Origin: Streptomyces umbrinus
Lineage (GTDB): Bacteria > Actinomycetota > Actinomycetes > Streptomycetales > Streptomycetaceae
Assembly (NCBI RefSeq): GCF_030817415.1
Contig: NZ_JAUSZI010000002.1
Coordinates: 3,472,001-3,536,000, forward strand
DNA length: 64,000 nucleotides
Direction: 5' to 3'
Shown here: positions 50,059 to 58,494 of the stretch, in pieces
Layout of the letters: every line of letters begins with the position of its first letter
Numbering within the stretch: the stretch's first letter is position 1
Notes under the pieces: model-generated
The model's database searches: none
Seen by the model: only the letters and a program-made list of their open reading frames with translations
What the model was told of the DNA's origin: nothing
Position numbers and translations under genes: made by a program

Positions 50059-50625
50059 ATGCAGACGGAACGACGCCGCCACCTGTCCACCGCCGAGGAG
50101 CGCCGCGAGACGGTGCTCCGCACCGCCATCGGCGCCTTCGCCTCACGGGGCTACTTCGGCACGACGACCACGGAGGTGGCCAAGGCCGCCGGAATCTCCC
50201 AGGCGTACGTCTACCGGCTGTTCCCGAACAAGGAGTCCCTCTTCGCCGCGGTCGTCGAACACTGCTTCGTCAGGGTGCGCGAGAGCCTGGAAGGGGGCGC
50301 GGCCGAGGCGAAGGGCAGCTCACCGGAGGCGGTGCTCTCCTCGATGGGCGACGCCTACGCCCGCCTGATCAGCGACAACGACCTCCTGCTCGTCCAACTG
50401 CACGCCCAGGCGGCAGCGGTCTCCGTCCCCGCGATCCGGAACGCCGTCCGAGCGGGGTACGCCCGGACGGTGGAGTACGTGCGCGGCGCCTCCGGGGGCG
50501 ACGACCGGCAGGTCCAGGAGTTCTTCGCCGTCGGCATGCTCTGCCATCTCGTGGTGTCGATGGAGGCGCAGGAAGTGGACGCCCCATGGACACGCACCCT
50601 CACGGCGGGCATCCGGCACTACTGA
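50059..50625 (+). CDS. TetR family transcriptional regulator
   Basis: 188 residues with the TetR helix-turn-helix AIGAFASRGYFGTTTTEVAKAAGISQAYVYRLFPNKESLFAAVV and a helical ligand domain rich in alanine (LLVQLHAQAAAVSVPAIRNAVRAGYARTVEYV). The start ATG at MQTERRR is supported by the -10 hexamer six bases upstream; the ORF is open to 49972. It is divergent from the amidase and lies immediately upstream of an MFS gene whose leader has a related GTGAGTGGT motif, so it likely represses that efflux gene. Confidence 0.88.
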   Translation: MQTERRRHLSTAEERRETVLRTAIGAFASRGYFGTTTTEVAKAAGISQAYVYRLFPNKESLFAAVVEHCFVRVRESLEGGAAEAKGSSPEAVLSSMGDAYARLISDNDLLLVQLHAQAAAVSVPAIRNAVRAGYARTVEYVRGASGGDDRQVQEFFAVGMLCHLVVSMEAQEVDAPWTRTLTAGIRHY

Positions 50626-50698
50626 CGAGCCCGCCGCCGGCGGGGCAAGGGGTCGCCTTTCACACCCCGAAGGCCCCGCCTCTCTTTCGAGCCAAAGA

Positions 50699-50716
50699 GT
50701 GAGTGGTCAACCACAC
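50699..50716 (+). promoter_or_regulatory. second TetR-like operator, before the MFS gene
   Basis: GTGAGTGGTCAACCACAC contains GTGGT-CA-ACCAC and begins with the same GTGAGTGGT as the TetR operator at 50039, pointing to a common regulator. Confidence 0.55.
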
Positions 50717-50734
50717 ATACGCACAGCGGCCAAG

Positions 50735-50794
50735 AACTCACAGGAACTCACAGGAACTCACAGGAACTCACAGGAACTCACAGGAACTCACAGG
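50735..50794 (+). repeat. six perfect 10-bp tandem repeats in the MFS leader
   Basis: AACTCACAGG is repeated six times without error between the operator and the start of the MFS gene. The unit equals one DNA turn and is not a multiple of three. Each contains an AGGA-like core (CAGGAACTCA). Confidence 0.9.
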
Positions 50795-50816
50795 AACCCC
50801 CGAGAAAGGGAACCCG

Positions 50817-52274
50817 ATGTCCAGCACGCGAAAGGGAGCAAGGGCGGTCCGCCCCGGGGCCGCCCTCGCGGTCCTCGCCGCCGCCCAGTTCGCCGTCGCG
50901 CTCAGTACGTCGATCGTCAACGTCGCCCTCCCCGCGGTCCGCGACGGCGTCGGGCTCTCGGACACCGGCATGTCCTGGGTCGTGAACTCCTACGGACTCG
51001 CCTTCGGAGCGCTGCTCCTGCTCGGCGGACGGACCGCCGACCTGGTGGGCCGGCGCCGCGTCCTCCTCGGAGGCCTCGCGCTGTTCGCCGCCGCCTCCGT
51101 AGCCGCGGGCCTCGCCACCGGCCCGTGGGCGCTGATCACCGCCCGCACCGCACAGGGCGTCGGAGCCGCCGCCGTGGCACCCGCCGCGCTCTCCCTGGTC
51201 ATGCGGCTCTTCCCGCCAGGACCCGGGCGCGCCAAGGCGATTGGGGTCTGGGGTGCGGTGTCCGGCGCCGGCGGAGCCGCCGGAGTCCTGCTCGGCGGGG
51301 TGCTCACCGAGGGCCTGGGCTGGCCGTGGGTCTTCCACGTGTCCGGACTCGGCGCGGCCGTCGTGCTCGTCGGCACCCTGGTACTGGTCCCCGCCTCACC
51401 ACCGGACGACAGCGCTCCCGGGCGGCTCGACCTCGTCGGCACCCTCACCGTCACGGCCGGACTGGTCTCGCTGGTGTACGGGCTCACGTCGGCCGGACGC
51501 TCCGGCTGGACCGGCCCCTGGGTGCTCGGCTCCCTGGGCACGGCGGCCGTGCTCCTCGCGCTGTTCCTCCTGGTCGAGGGGCGCCATCCCGCTCCGCTGC
51601 TGCCGCCGCGTCTGTGGACGGAGGGGCTGGTCGCCCCCGCCAACCTCGTCATGACGCTGCTGGGCGCCGTCTGGGTCGGCCTGTTCTTCTTCCTGCCGCT
51701 CTATCAGCAACAGGTCCTCGGCGCCGGTCCGTTGGAGACGGGACTGTCCCAACTCCCCCTGGCGGCGGCGAACATGCTCGGCTCCTGGTTCGCCCCGCGG
51801 CTCTCCCGCCGGCTCGGCCCGCACGTCACGCTCGCCGCGGGCCTGCTCACCCAGGCCGCCGGACTCCTGTGGCTGTCCCGGATCACGGCGGACGGCAGCT
51901 ACCCGGCCGACCTGCTCGGCCCGATCCTCGTGATCGGCCTCGGTCTCGGCACCGCGTTCGTCCAGCTCACCGGGGCCGCCGTGACCGGCGTACGGCCCGC
52001 CGACTCGGGCCTGGCCAGCGGCCTGGTCAACACCACCCGGCAGATCGGCGGAGCCGTGGGCCTGGCCGTCCTCGGCACACTCGCCGCCTCCCGCACGGCC
52101 GCCGCCGCGCACCACCACTCCCCCGCGGCGGCCCTCACCGAGGGCTACCGGCTCGCCTTCCTCGTCTCGGCGGCCGTACTCGCCGTCGGCGCCGCACTGA
52201 CGCCCCTCCTGTCCCGCCGCCTCGCGGCACAGCCCCGGACCGAGGAAGCCCCGGCTCCCGCTCCCACGCGCTGA
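50817..52274 (+). CDS. MFS transporter (DHA2 type)
   Basis: 485 residues with about 14 helices. Motif A appears as LLGGRTADLVGRRRVLLGGLALFA, and the family's AWSVAAS-like motif C region is WGAVSGAGGAAGVLLGGVL. The start ATG follows GAAAGGG. Part of a cassette with a TetR regulator, an SRPBCC protein and a carotenoid oxygenase on the same strand, and with short tandem repeats in its leader. Likely exports a hydrophobic compound. Substrate unknown. Confidence 0.88.
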   Translation: MSSTRKGARAVRPGAALAVLAAAQFAVALSTSIVNVALPAVRDGVGLSDTGMSWVVNSYGLAFGALLLLGGRTADLVGRRRVLLGGLALFAAASVAAGLATGPWALITARTAQGVGAAAVAPAALSLVMRLFPPGPGRAKAIGVWGAVSGAGGAAGVLLGGVLTEGLGWPWVFHVSGLGAAVVLVGTLVLVPASPPDDSAPGRLDLVGTLTVTAGLVSLVYGLTSAGRSGWTGPWVLGSLGTAAVLLALFLLVEGRHPAPLLPPRLWTEGLVAPANLVMTLLGAVWVGLFFFLPLYQQQVLGAGPLETGLSQLPLAAANMLGSWFAPRLSRRLGPHVTLAAGLLTQAAGLLWLSRITADGSYPADLLGPILVIGLGLGTAFVQLTGAAVTGVRPADSGLASGLVNTTRQIGGAVGLAVLGTLAASRTAAAAHHHSPAAALTEGYRLAFLVSAAVLAVGAALTPLLSRRLAAQPRTEEAPAPAPTR

Positions 52275-52309
52275 ACGCCCGTCCGACACCCACAGAAGGA
52301 GATCCCGCC

Positions 52310-52837
52310 ATGAACACCGAACACGCAGAGAGCGCAGAGAACGCCATGAACACAGAGACCGCACCCGGCCACTCCGTCGACGAGGACGTCCCCGTCGTCG
52401 TACGCCTCTCGACCACCGTCGACGCCCCGCTCGCGACCGTATGGGCCCTGCACACGGACATCGGGTCGTGGGCCGACTGGAACACGGACATCGACAGCGT
52501 CGACTTCGACGGCCCGCTCGCCCCGGGCGCCTCCTTCCGGTGGCTCACCCACGGCCTCGACATCACGTCCACGATCCGCGAGGTCGTGCCCGGCGAGCGG
52601 ATCGTCTGGGGCGGTCCGGCGCACGGCATCGAGGGCGTCCACGTCTGGACGTTCGAGGAGAACGGCGAGCGCACCGGCGAGGCGGCGGCCGGCGAGCGGA
52701 CCGTGACGGTCCGCACCGAGGAGTCCTGGGCCGGAGCCCCCATCGAGGAACGCCCCGAGGAGATGCGAGAGGCGCTGCGGCAGTCCCTGGAGAGCTGGCT
52801 GAGCCGCCTGCGGTCCGAGGCCGAGCGCCGCGGCTGA
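52310..52837 (+). CDS. SRPBCC/START-like lipid-binding protein
   Basis: 175 residues. VRLSTTVDAPLATVWALHTDIGSWADWNTDIDSV, then TIREVVPGERIVWGGPAHGIEGVHVW, matches the polyketide cyclase/START-like (SRPBCC) family with a deep hydrophobic pocket. The N-terminus has a duplication (MNTEHAESAENAMNTETA), so the second ATG at 52346 is an alternative start. AGAAGGAG precedes the first. Between an MFS pump and a carotenoid oxygenase it may bind a lipid or apocarotenoid. Function is inferred. Confidence 0.75.
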   Translation: MNTEHAESAENAMNTETAPGHSVDEDVPVVVRLSTTVDAPLATVWALHTDIGSWADWNTDIDSVDFDGPLAPGASFRWLTHGLDITSTIREVVPGERIVWGGPAHGIEGVHVWTFEENGERTGEAAAGERTVTVRTEESWAGAPIEERPEEMREALRQSLESWLSRLRSEAERRG

Positions 52838-52838
52838 C

Positions 52839-52859
52839 GCCGTACAGCCGTCGTACGGC
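52839..52859 (+). terminator. weak hairpin after the SRPBCC gene
   Basis: GCCGTAC/GTACGGC arms with a 7-base loop lie directly after the stop codon. It may attenuate transcription into the carotenoid oxygenase gene. Confidence 0.4.
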
Positions 52860-52904
52860 GAGCGAGGTGCCCGTACGCCGGCCGGTGTCACCCGCCCCCT
52901 CTCC

Positions 52905-52947
52905 CCACTCCACGAGAAGCCACTCCACAAGCTCCCATCCACGAGCG
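52905..52947 (+). repeat. short tandem repeats before the carotenoid oxygenase gene
   Basis: CCACTCCACGAGAAG, CCACTCCACAAGCTC and CCATCCACGAGCG follow one another with no gap, about 25 bases upstream of the start. Confidence 0.6.
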
Positions 52948-52972
52948 TGAACCCACCAGAAAGGTCACCGTC

Positions 52973-54334
52973 ATGGGCGTCGACAAGCCGTACCTGACCG
53001 GCCACTACACCCCCGTCACCGACGAGATCACCGCCACCACGCTCACCGTCGAGGGGACGCTGCCGCCCGAGCTGACCGGCCGGCTGATCCGCAACAGCCA
53101 CAACCCGAAGCCCGGCATCACCCCCACCCACTGGTTCAAGGGCAGCGGCATGGTGCACGGCGTACGGCTGCGCAAGGGGCGCGCGGAGTGGTACCGCAAC
53201 CGCTGGGTGCACACCCCGGCGCTCGATGGCGCCCCCTATGTGACCGAGCGGGGCCCCGACCTGACCGCCAGCACCGCGGGCACCCACGTCATCGAGCACG
53301 CCGGACGCCTGCTCGCGCTGTGCGAGGCGAACCTCCCCTTCGAGCTGACCGCCGACCTGGAGACCGTGGGCGCGTACGACTTCGGCGGCAGGCTGACCTC
53401 GGCGATGACCGCGCACCCCAAGGAGGACCCGGCCACCGGCGAACTGCACTTCTTCTCCTCGTCCCCGTTCCCGCCCTATCTGATCCACCACGTGGCCTCG
53501 CTCGACGGTCAGGTCCTCGACACCCAGGAGGTCCCGGACGCGAGCGCCGCGCTCAAGCACGACTTCGCCATCACCGAGCACCACATCGTGTTCCTGGAGG
53601 GCTCGGTCACCTTCGACCCGGCCGAGCACTCCGGCATCCCGTACGGCTGGAGCGACGCCCAGCGGTCCCGTATCGGGGTCATGCCGCGCGGCGCGGGAGG
53701 CGCGGCCCGCATCCGCTGGTTCGAGGTCGACCCGGGGTACGGGATGCACTTCGCCAACGCCTACGAGGACGCGTACGGCCGGATCGTCGTCGAGGGCCCG
53801 ACGGTGGGCCGTACCGGCTGGCAGCGCTCCTGGAACTGGTGGGTCGGCGCGCCGGACCGCGGCGCGGAGCCCAACTCCGGTTCCAGGACGAAACGCTGGA
53901 CCGTCGACCTCGCGGCAGGCCGCGTGAAGGAAGAACAGATCGACGACCTCACCGTCGAGTTCCCCACCATCAACGACGCCTTCACCGGCCGCGAGCACCG
54001 CTACCAGTACGCGCTGTCGTTCCCCGACGACCTGGGCATCGGCAACCACACGCTGGTCAAGTACGACCGCCGGGACGGCACCCGCCAGTTGCTGCCGTTC
54101 GGCAACGGCCAACTGCCCAGCGAGGCGGTGTTCGTCCCGGCGGCCGGCACCACCGCCCCCTCTGACGAGGACGCCGGGTATCTGCTCACCGTCGTCAGCG
54201 ACCTGAACGCCGACGCGTCCAGGCTGCTCGTCCTGGACGCCTCGGACCTGTCCCTGCCGCCGGTCGCGACGGTCCGTCTGCCGCGCCGCGTACCGGCGAT
54301 GATCCACGGCTCGTGGATCCCGGACGCCGCCTGA
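52973..54334 (+). CDS. carotenoid cleavage oxygenase family protein
   Basis: 453 residues of the seven-bladed beta-propeller non-haem iron dioxygenases. The iron-ligand histidines are plausibly in TAHPKED, KHDFAITEHHIVF, GYGMHFANAYED and the C-terminal MIHGSWIP. LPPELTGRLIRNSHNPKPG and KGSGMVHGVRLRKGRAEWYRNRW are family signatures. It would cleave a double bond of a carotenoid or a stilbene/lignin-like phenylpropanoid. No carotenoid biosynthetic genes are nearby, so the substrate may be acquired. It ends the cassette, followed by a strong terminator. Confidence 0.85.
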   Translation: MGVDKPYLTGHYTPVTDEITATTLTVEGTLPPELTGRLIRNSHNPKPGITPTHWFKGSGMVHGVRLRKGRAEWYRNRWVHTPALDGAPYVTERGPDLTASTAGTHVIEHAGRLLALCEANLPFELTADLETVGAYDFGGRLTSAMTAHPKEDPATGELHFFSSSPFPPYLIHHVASLDGQVLDTQEVPDASAALKHDFAITEHHIVFLEGSVTFDPAEHSGIPYGWSDAQRSRIGVMPRGAGGAARIRWFEVDPGYGMHFANAYEDAYGRIVVEGPTVGRTGWQRSWNWWVGAPDRGAEPNSGSRTKRWTVDLAAGRVKEEQIDDLTVEFPTINDAFTGREHRYQYALSFPDDLGIGNHTLVKYDRRDGTRQLLPFGNGQLPSEAVFVPAAGTTAPSDEDAGYLLTVVSDLNADASRLLVLDASDLSLPPVATVRLPRRVPAMIHGSWIPDAA

Positions 54335-54360
54335 CGGGAGGTCCCGGGAAACGGCGAAAC

Positions 54361-54403
54361 GGCGGTGGGCCGCACTCCCCCGAGGGGAGTGCGGCCCACC
54401 GCC
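54361..54403. terminator. bidirectional terminator, 20-bp stem
   Basis: GGCGGTGGGCCGCACTCCCC (54361-54380) is fully complementary to 54384-54403 with a three-base loop, between convergent genes. Confidence 0.85.
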
Positions 54404-54421
54404 GTACTTCCTTGTGCGCGG

Positions 54422-55183
54422 CTACCGAACCTCGGTGATCTCCGGTCCGCGCTGCAGCTGACCCATGCCGCCGGAGAAACGTGAACCTGCCTGCTCCTCC
54501 TGCTGGACGCCCTCGGCGACCATCTGCGCGTCGTCCGGCAGCTTCAGGACGATCGGGTCGCGCGGGGCCATCGGGCCCTCACCGCGGACCACCACGGTGT
54601 CCCTGAAGATCTGCTCCAGCAGGCCGCCCGTCTGCGGCTGCACGGCGCCCTGGCCGGAGATCACTCCGCGCAGGAACCAGCGGGGCCCGTCCACGCCGAT
54701 GAACCGGACGACCTGGAAGCCGCCCGTCCCGTCCGGCAGCTGCACCGGTACCTGGGCACGCAGCTCCCAGCCCAGCGGGCCCTCGACCTCGTCGATGACA
54801 CCGCCCTGCTGGGTGATGCCGGTGGCGATCTCCTCGCGCACCTCGCCCCAGATGCCCTCGCGCTTGGGGGCGGCGAAGGCCTGCAACTGGACGGCGCTGT
54901 CCTTGAGCACCACGGTGGCCGCGACGATGGCGTCGCCCGCGACCTCCACCCGGAGCTCCATTCCGTCGACCCCGGGCACGAAAAGACCGCCCAGGTCGAC
55001 CCGGCCCTCGGCCGGATCCCGGACCTCTGTGCTGTCCCAGGGCCCGTCGGGGCGCGGCTCGGGCTCAAGCCTCACGCGCTCACGCTCCGCGTCGTCCGCC
55101 TCAGTGTCGACACCGTCGACGACCTGCTCGGCCTCGCCCGCCGCGTCCTCGGCGGCACTGCCCTTCTTGCGACGTCCGAACAC
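54422..55183 (-). CDS. DUF3710 family protein
   Basis: 253 residues. A charged N-terminus (VFGRRKKGSAAEDAAGEAEQ) precedes a conserved core, LGGLFVPGVDGMELRVEVAG, GIWGEVREEIATGITQQGG and GVDGPRWFLRGVISG, that I recognise as DUF3710. It is next to dut in actinobacteria (Rv2696c in M. tuberculosis). GTG start after GGAAGGA. No signal peptide or membrane helix; the function is unknown, and its constant neighbours suggest nucleotide metabolism or envelope homeostasis. Confidence 0.85.
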   Translation of the reverse strand: MFGRRKKGSAAEDAAGEAEQVVDGVDTEADDAERERVRLEPEPRPDGPWDSTEVRDPAEGRVDLGGLFVPGVDGMELRVEVAGDAIVAATVVLKDSAVQLQAFAAPKREGIWGEVREEIATGITQQGGVIDEVEGPLGWELRAQVPVQLPDGTGGFQVVRFIGVDGPRWFLRGVISGQGAVQPQTGGLLEQIFRDTVVVRGEGPMAPRDPIVLKLPDDAQMVAEGVQQEEQAGSRFSGGMGQLQRGPEITEVR

Positions 55184-55184
55184 G

Positions 55185-55706
55185 TCACTGTCCTTCCCGG
55201 TCGGATACGACCGAAGCGTATCGATTCCCACCCGTTGTGCCGCCCACGGCGGCATGCCCGCCGGTGGACCCGAAGCCCCCTGCGGCCCGCGCCGAGTCGG
55301 GAAGCTCCGCCACCTCCTGGAAGCGCACCTTCTCGACCTGCTGGACGACCAGTTGGGCAATCCGGTCGAAGCGCTCGAACCGCACGGACTCGCGCGGGTC
55401 GAGATTCACCACGATCACCTTGATCTCCCCACGGTACCCGGCATCAACCGTCCCCGGGGCATTCACCAGAGCGACACCGCAGCGGGCGGCGAGCCCGGAA
55501 CGCGGGTGCACGAAGGCCGCGTACCCCTCAGGGAGCGCGATGCACACTCCCGTGGGCAGCACGGCCCTCTCGCCGGGTTCCAGCACGCGGCTCTCCGTCG
55601 TCCGGAGGTCCGCGCCGGCGTCGCCGGGGTGCGCGTATTCCGGAAGCGGTACGTCCGGATCGACGCGCTTGATCAGCACGCCCACCGGAGTCGGGGTCGA
55701 GGTCAC
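55185..55706 (-). CDS. dut: dUTP diphosphatase (dUTPase)
   Basis: 173 residues, trimeric dUTPase. The five motifs appear: HPGDAGADLRTTESRVLEPG (1), HPRSGLAARCG (2), VNAPGTVDAGYRGEIKVIVVN (3), RFDRIAQLVVQQVEKV (4) and the C-terminal AGGFGSTGGHAA (5). It hydrolyses dUTP to dUMP, preventing uracil in DNA and supplying dTMP synthesis. GTG start overlaps the upstream thioesterase stop by 4 bases, and DUF3710 starts 1 base after its stop. Confidence 0.95.
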   Translation of the reverse strand: MTSTPTPVGVLIKRVDPDVPLPEYAHPGDAGADLRTTESRVLEPGERAVLPTGVCIALPEGYAAFVHPRSGLAARCGVALVNAPGTVDAGYRGEIKVIVVNLDPRESVRFERFDRIAQLVVQQVEKVRFQEVAELPDSARAAGGFGSTGGHAAVGGTTGGNRYASVVSDREGQ

Positions 55707-56287
55707 GGGTTCACCTCGAAAGCACGGGCACGACGGACCTGGTCGGGGTCGTCCATGGCCGCACGGATCTCCTCCGGGCGGCCGTTGTCGATGAAGTGCT
55801 CCACCTTCACCTCCAGGAAGAGGGCGTCCGCGCGGACGGCGACGGGCCCGTCCGGGCCGCCGATCCGTCCGGTGGCGGACGAGTAGATCTTGCGCCCCGC
55901 CACCGCCGTCACCTCGGCCTCCAGGTACAGCACGGTGCCGACGGGCACGGGCCGTACGAAGTCGGTCTCCAGCCGTCCGGTCACCGCGATGGTGCGCAGC
56001 AGCCAGTTCAGCGAGCCGAGGGTCTCGTCGAGTGCGCTCGCGAGGACTCCGCCGTGCGCGAGGCCGGGAGCACCCTGGTGGGCGGACTTCACGGTGAACT
56101 CGGCGGTGATCCTCACCCCCTCGCCCGCGCGGGCCTCCAGGTGCAGTCCGTGCGGCTGGTCTCCGCCGCAGCCGAAGCACTGGCCGTAGTGCGCGCCGAG
56201 CAGCTCGCCGGGCGCGGGCGCGTCGGGATGCCTCACCGGCGCCACGGCGTCGGCCGGGGGCCGCAGAGCTGAAGATGTACCACTCAC
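55703..56287 (-). CDS. PaaI/hotdog-fold thioesterase
   Basis: 194 residues. GAHYGQCFGCGGDQPHGLHLEARAGEG and GAPGLAHGGVLASALDETLGSLNWLL contain the hotdog helix with the conserved acidic catalytic residue of 4HBT/PaaI proteins. It hydrolyses acyl-CoA in the cytoplasm; the preference cannot be told. It precedes dut with a 4-base overlap and is divergent from DUF3093. The GTG at 56287 (VSGTSS) is chosen; the ORF continues upstream without support. Confidence 0.8.
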   Translation of the reverse strand: MSGTSSALRPPADAVAPVRHPDAPAPGELLGAHYGQCFGCGGDQPHGLHLEARAGEGVRITAEFTVKSAHQGAPGLAHGGVLASALDETLGSLNWLLRTIAVTGRLETDFVRPVPVGTVLYLEAEVTAVAGRKIYSSATGRIGGPDGPVAVRADALFLEVKVEHFIDNGRPEEIRAAMDDPDQVRRARAFEVNP

Positions 56288-56345
56288 AGGCGCAGACCTT
56301 ACCTCCGCGTCAGCGCCGCGCACGCACCGTGGCAGGCTAGGCCGT

Positions 56346-56810
56346 ATGCAGCTTTCCGCCTCGCCGTACGAAGAACGTCTGACCGCGCCCCGTTCCTGGT
56401 GGTTCATCAGCCTGCTGGTGGGTCTCTCGATGGCCCTGATCCTGCTGCCGTTCGGCACGCTTCCCCTGCTGGGGGGCCTCGTCGGCGGCACGGCGGTCGC
56501 GGCGGTGGCGGCCAGTTCGTACGGCTCCGTGCGGATCCGCGTGGTGGCCGGCTCCCTGATCGCGGGCGACGCGAAGATCCCGGTCTCGGCCCTCGGTGAG
56601 GCCCATGTCCTCGACCCGGAGGAGACGCGTGCCTGGCGCACGTTCAAGGCCGACACACGCGCCTTCATGCTCCTGCGCTCCTACATCCCGACGGCGCTCC
56701 GCGTAGAGGTCACCGACCCGGCCGACCCGACCCCGTACCTGTACCTGTCGACCCGCGACCCGGAGCGCTTGGCGGCGGCACTGGAAGCGGCACGGACGAC
56801 GACGGCGTAG
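56346..56810 (+). CDS. DUF3093 family membrane protein
   Basis: 154 residues with two closely spaced N-terminal helices (FISLLVGLSMALILLPFG and GGLVGGTAVAAVAASSY) followed by a soluble beta domain (VSALGEAHVLDPEETRAWRTFK). This is DUF3093, which lies between dut and DUF4193 in M. tuberculosis (Rv2698). It is divergent from the thioesterase gene. CAGGCT lies seven bases upstream of the ATG, a weak leaderless-promoter candidate. Function unknown. Confidence 0.82.
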   Translation: MQLSASPYEERLTAPRSWWFISLLVGLSMALILLPFGTLPLLGGLVGGTAVAAVAASSYGSVRIRVVAGSLIAGDAKIPVSALGEAHVLDPEETRAWRTFKADTRAFMLLRSYIPTALRVEVTDPADPTPYLYLSTRDPERLAAALEAARTTTA

Positions 56811-56966
56811 ATGACGGCGACGGCGTAGATCCGGCCAGATCCGCTCCCGGTCCCGGACTGCCTCCCGGCTCCCGGCAGGGTTTGGGCCGCGCTCGCACTC
56901 GTGTCCCGTACGGAAACTTTCCCTTCCGCGGGTCAGAACTTTGCCTGCCAGGGCCGGGGGAAGGGG

Positions 56967-57863
56967 TCAGCGCCCCAGCTCCTTGGGGATCTCCCCGACG
57001 CGCAGCGGATCGGCGGGCTTCTCCAGAGGCGGCAGCGCCGGCAGCGCGTCCCACGGCACCTGCGCCTTGCGGAGGTCCTTGCGGATGCGCTCCGCGAGCT
57101 TTCTCGTGTCACGGCGGTTCATGACCGCCCCGACGGCGGCGCCGACCATGAACGGCATCAGGTTCGGCAGATTTCGGACCATGCGCTTCATGATCTGCTG
57201 GCGCAGCTCGCGCTTCAGCTGGCCCCCGAGGGCCGCGTTGATCGTCGACGGTTTGGTCACGTCGATTCCGCGCTCCTCCGACCACGAACTCAGATACGTG
57301 GTGGAGCGCTGCTTCAGACTGCCCGGCGGCCGCAGGCCGTAGACCTCGTACAACTCCGCGATCATCTTCATCTCGATCGCGGCCACGCCGGTGATCTCGG
57401 CGGCCAGCTCCGTGGGCATCGCCGGAGGTACGGGCATCATCGCGGCCGCGCCGATTCCCGCGCCCACCGTGGAGGTCGCGTTGCAGGCGCCCGCCACGAG
57501 CTTGTCCGCGAGCTGCTCGGGGCCGAGGCCCGGGAACTGCCTGCGGAGGGTCGCGAGGTCCCGTACGGGGATTCGCGGGGCGTTCTCGATGATGCGGTCG
57601 GTGAGGTACGCCAGGCCCGCCCTGGCGCGGCTGCCGCCCTTACGGACACCTTCCTTCACCCCGTGGCCGACAGCGGCGGCCCTGCGTTTGGCGACAGGCG
57701 CCTTTGGATCCGGCACCTCCAGGGCGCCGGAGGCGCCTGTCGCGTCCACTGCTTCGAGCGAGGCCGGGTGGCCCCGCTCGTCGTCACGCATGCCGTCCGA
57801 GGACGGACCGGCCGCTCCCTGGTCACGAAAGCGGCGCTTCCAGGGCGGGGTCGAGCCTGTCAC
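56967..57863 (-). CDS. conserved protein, possibly EcsC-like
   Basis: 298 residues. Alternating hydrophobic stretches (TSTVGAGIGAAAMMPVPPAMPTELAAEITGVAAIEMKMI; NLMPFMVGAAVGAVMNRRDT) separated by basic helices. The layout resembles EcsC-type proteins, but this is a weak match. No signal peptide. It follows DUF4193 by 13 bases on the same strand, so the two are probably cotranscribed. The GTG at 57863 is used, with an internal ATG at 57791 as an alternative. Confidence 0.5.
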   Translation of the reverse strand: MTGSTPPWKRRFRDQGAAGPSSDGMRDDERGHPASLEAVDATGASGALEVPDPKAPVAKRRAAAVGHGVKEGVRKGGSRARAGLAYLTDRIIENAPRIPVRDLATLRRQFPGLGPEQLADKLVAGACNATSTVGAGIGAAAMMPVPPAMPTELAAEITGVAAIEMKMIAELYEVYGLRPPGSLKQRSTTYLSSWSEERGIDVTKPSTINAALGGQLKRELRQQIMKRMVRNLPNLMPFMVGAAVGAVMNRRDTRKLAERIRKDLRKAQVPWDALPALPPLEKPADPLRVGEIPKELGR

Positions 57864-57876
57864 GGCCGACCCTGCC

Positions 57877-58173
57877 TCAGTCGCAGTCGCGGCAGATCGG
57901 CTGGCCGTTCTTCTCGCGGGCCAGCTGGCTGCGGTGGTGGACCAGGAAGCAGCTCATGCAGGTGAACTCGTCCTGCTGCTTCGGCAGGACCCGGACGGCC
58001 AACTCCTCGTTCGAGAGGTCCGCGCCGGGCAGTTCCAGGCCTTCTGCAGCCTCGAACTCGTCCACGTCGACCGCCGAAGTCGACTTGTCGTTCCGGCGAG
58101 CCTTCAGTTCTTCAAGGCTGTCCGAATCGACGTCGTCGTCGGTCTTGCGTGGGGTGTCGTAATCCGTTGCCAT
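57877..58173 (-). CDS. DUF4193 zinc-ribbon protein
   Basis: 98 residues with an acidic N-terminus (DSDSLEELKARRNDKSTSAV) and a C-terminal CMSCF...CRDC motif that would bind one zinc. It is a very conserved small actinobacterial protein (Rv2699c in M. tuberculosis), described from memory. The ATG follows GGGGGAGAG. The 393-bp upstream gap contains palindromes. It may be involved in transcription or stress responses; the function is not established. Confidence 0.85.
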   Translation of the reverse strand: MATDYDTPRKTDDDVDSDSLEELKARRNDKSTSAVDVDEFEAAEGLELPGADLSNEELAVRVLPKQQDEFTCMSCFLVHHRSQLAREKNGQPICRDCD

Positions 58174-58338
58174 GTCGCTCTCCCCCTCTGGGTGTCTGCG
58201 GTGTCTCCAGCGCACGTAACGCGTGAGAGGCCGGACTTGTGCCCGACCCGAGGCGGAGATTTTGCCTCACATCAAGGTCTGTTACTCAATCGACACCCAA
58301 TCGGACCCCTCAAGAGTGATCGGCTTGGATGGCGAACG

Positions 58339-58354
58339 GGACCGTACACGGTCC
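58339..58354 (-). promoter_or_regulatory. imperfect palindrome GGACCGTACACGGTCC
   Basis: 16 bases with 14 symmetric positions, 166 bases upstream of DUF4193. Probable operator; no known factor. Confidence 0.35.
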
Positions 58355-58480
58355 GAATGCCGCACTTCAAAGGCGTCTCACCGTGTACTTCCCGTGATCT
58401 GGACCCCCGAAAACCCGGATGTTCCCGGCTTTACGACAGCCTTCTTGATCACGGAGAGTAGATGGCCGGAAATTCGCCCT

Positions 58481-58494
58481 TGTGATCGATCACA
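58481..58494. promoter_or_regulatory. perfect 14-bp palindrome TGTGATCGATCACA
   Basis: Fully symmetric, resembling a Crp/Fnr-type TGTGA...TCACA site but with a 4-base rather than 6-base centre. Confidence 0.4.

Noticed and set aside
50735..50794. Reading the 10-bp array as a coding repeat (NSQELTGTHR)
   Set aside because: The unit is open in more than one frame by chance; the MFS start at 50817 has its own ribosome binding site downstream.
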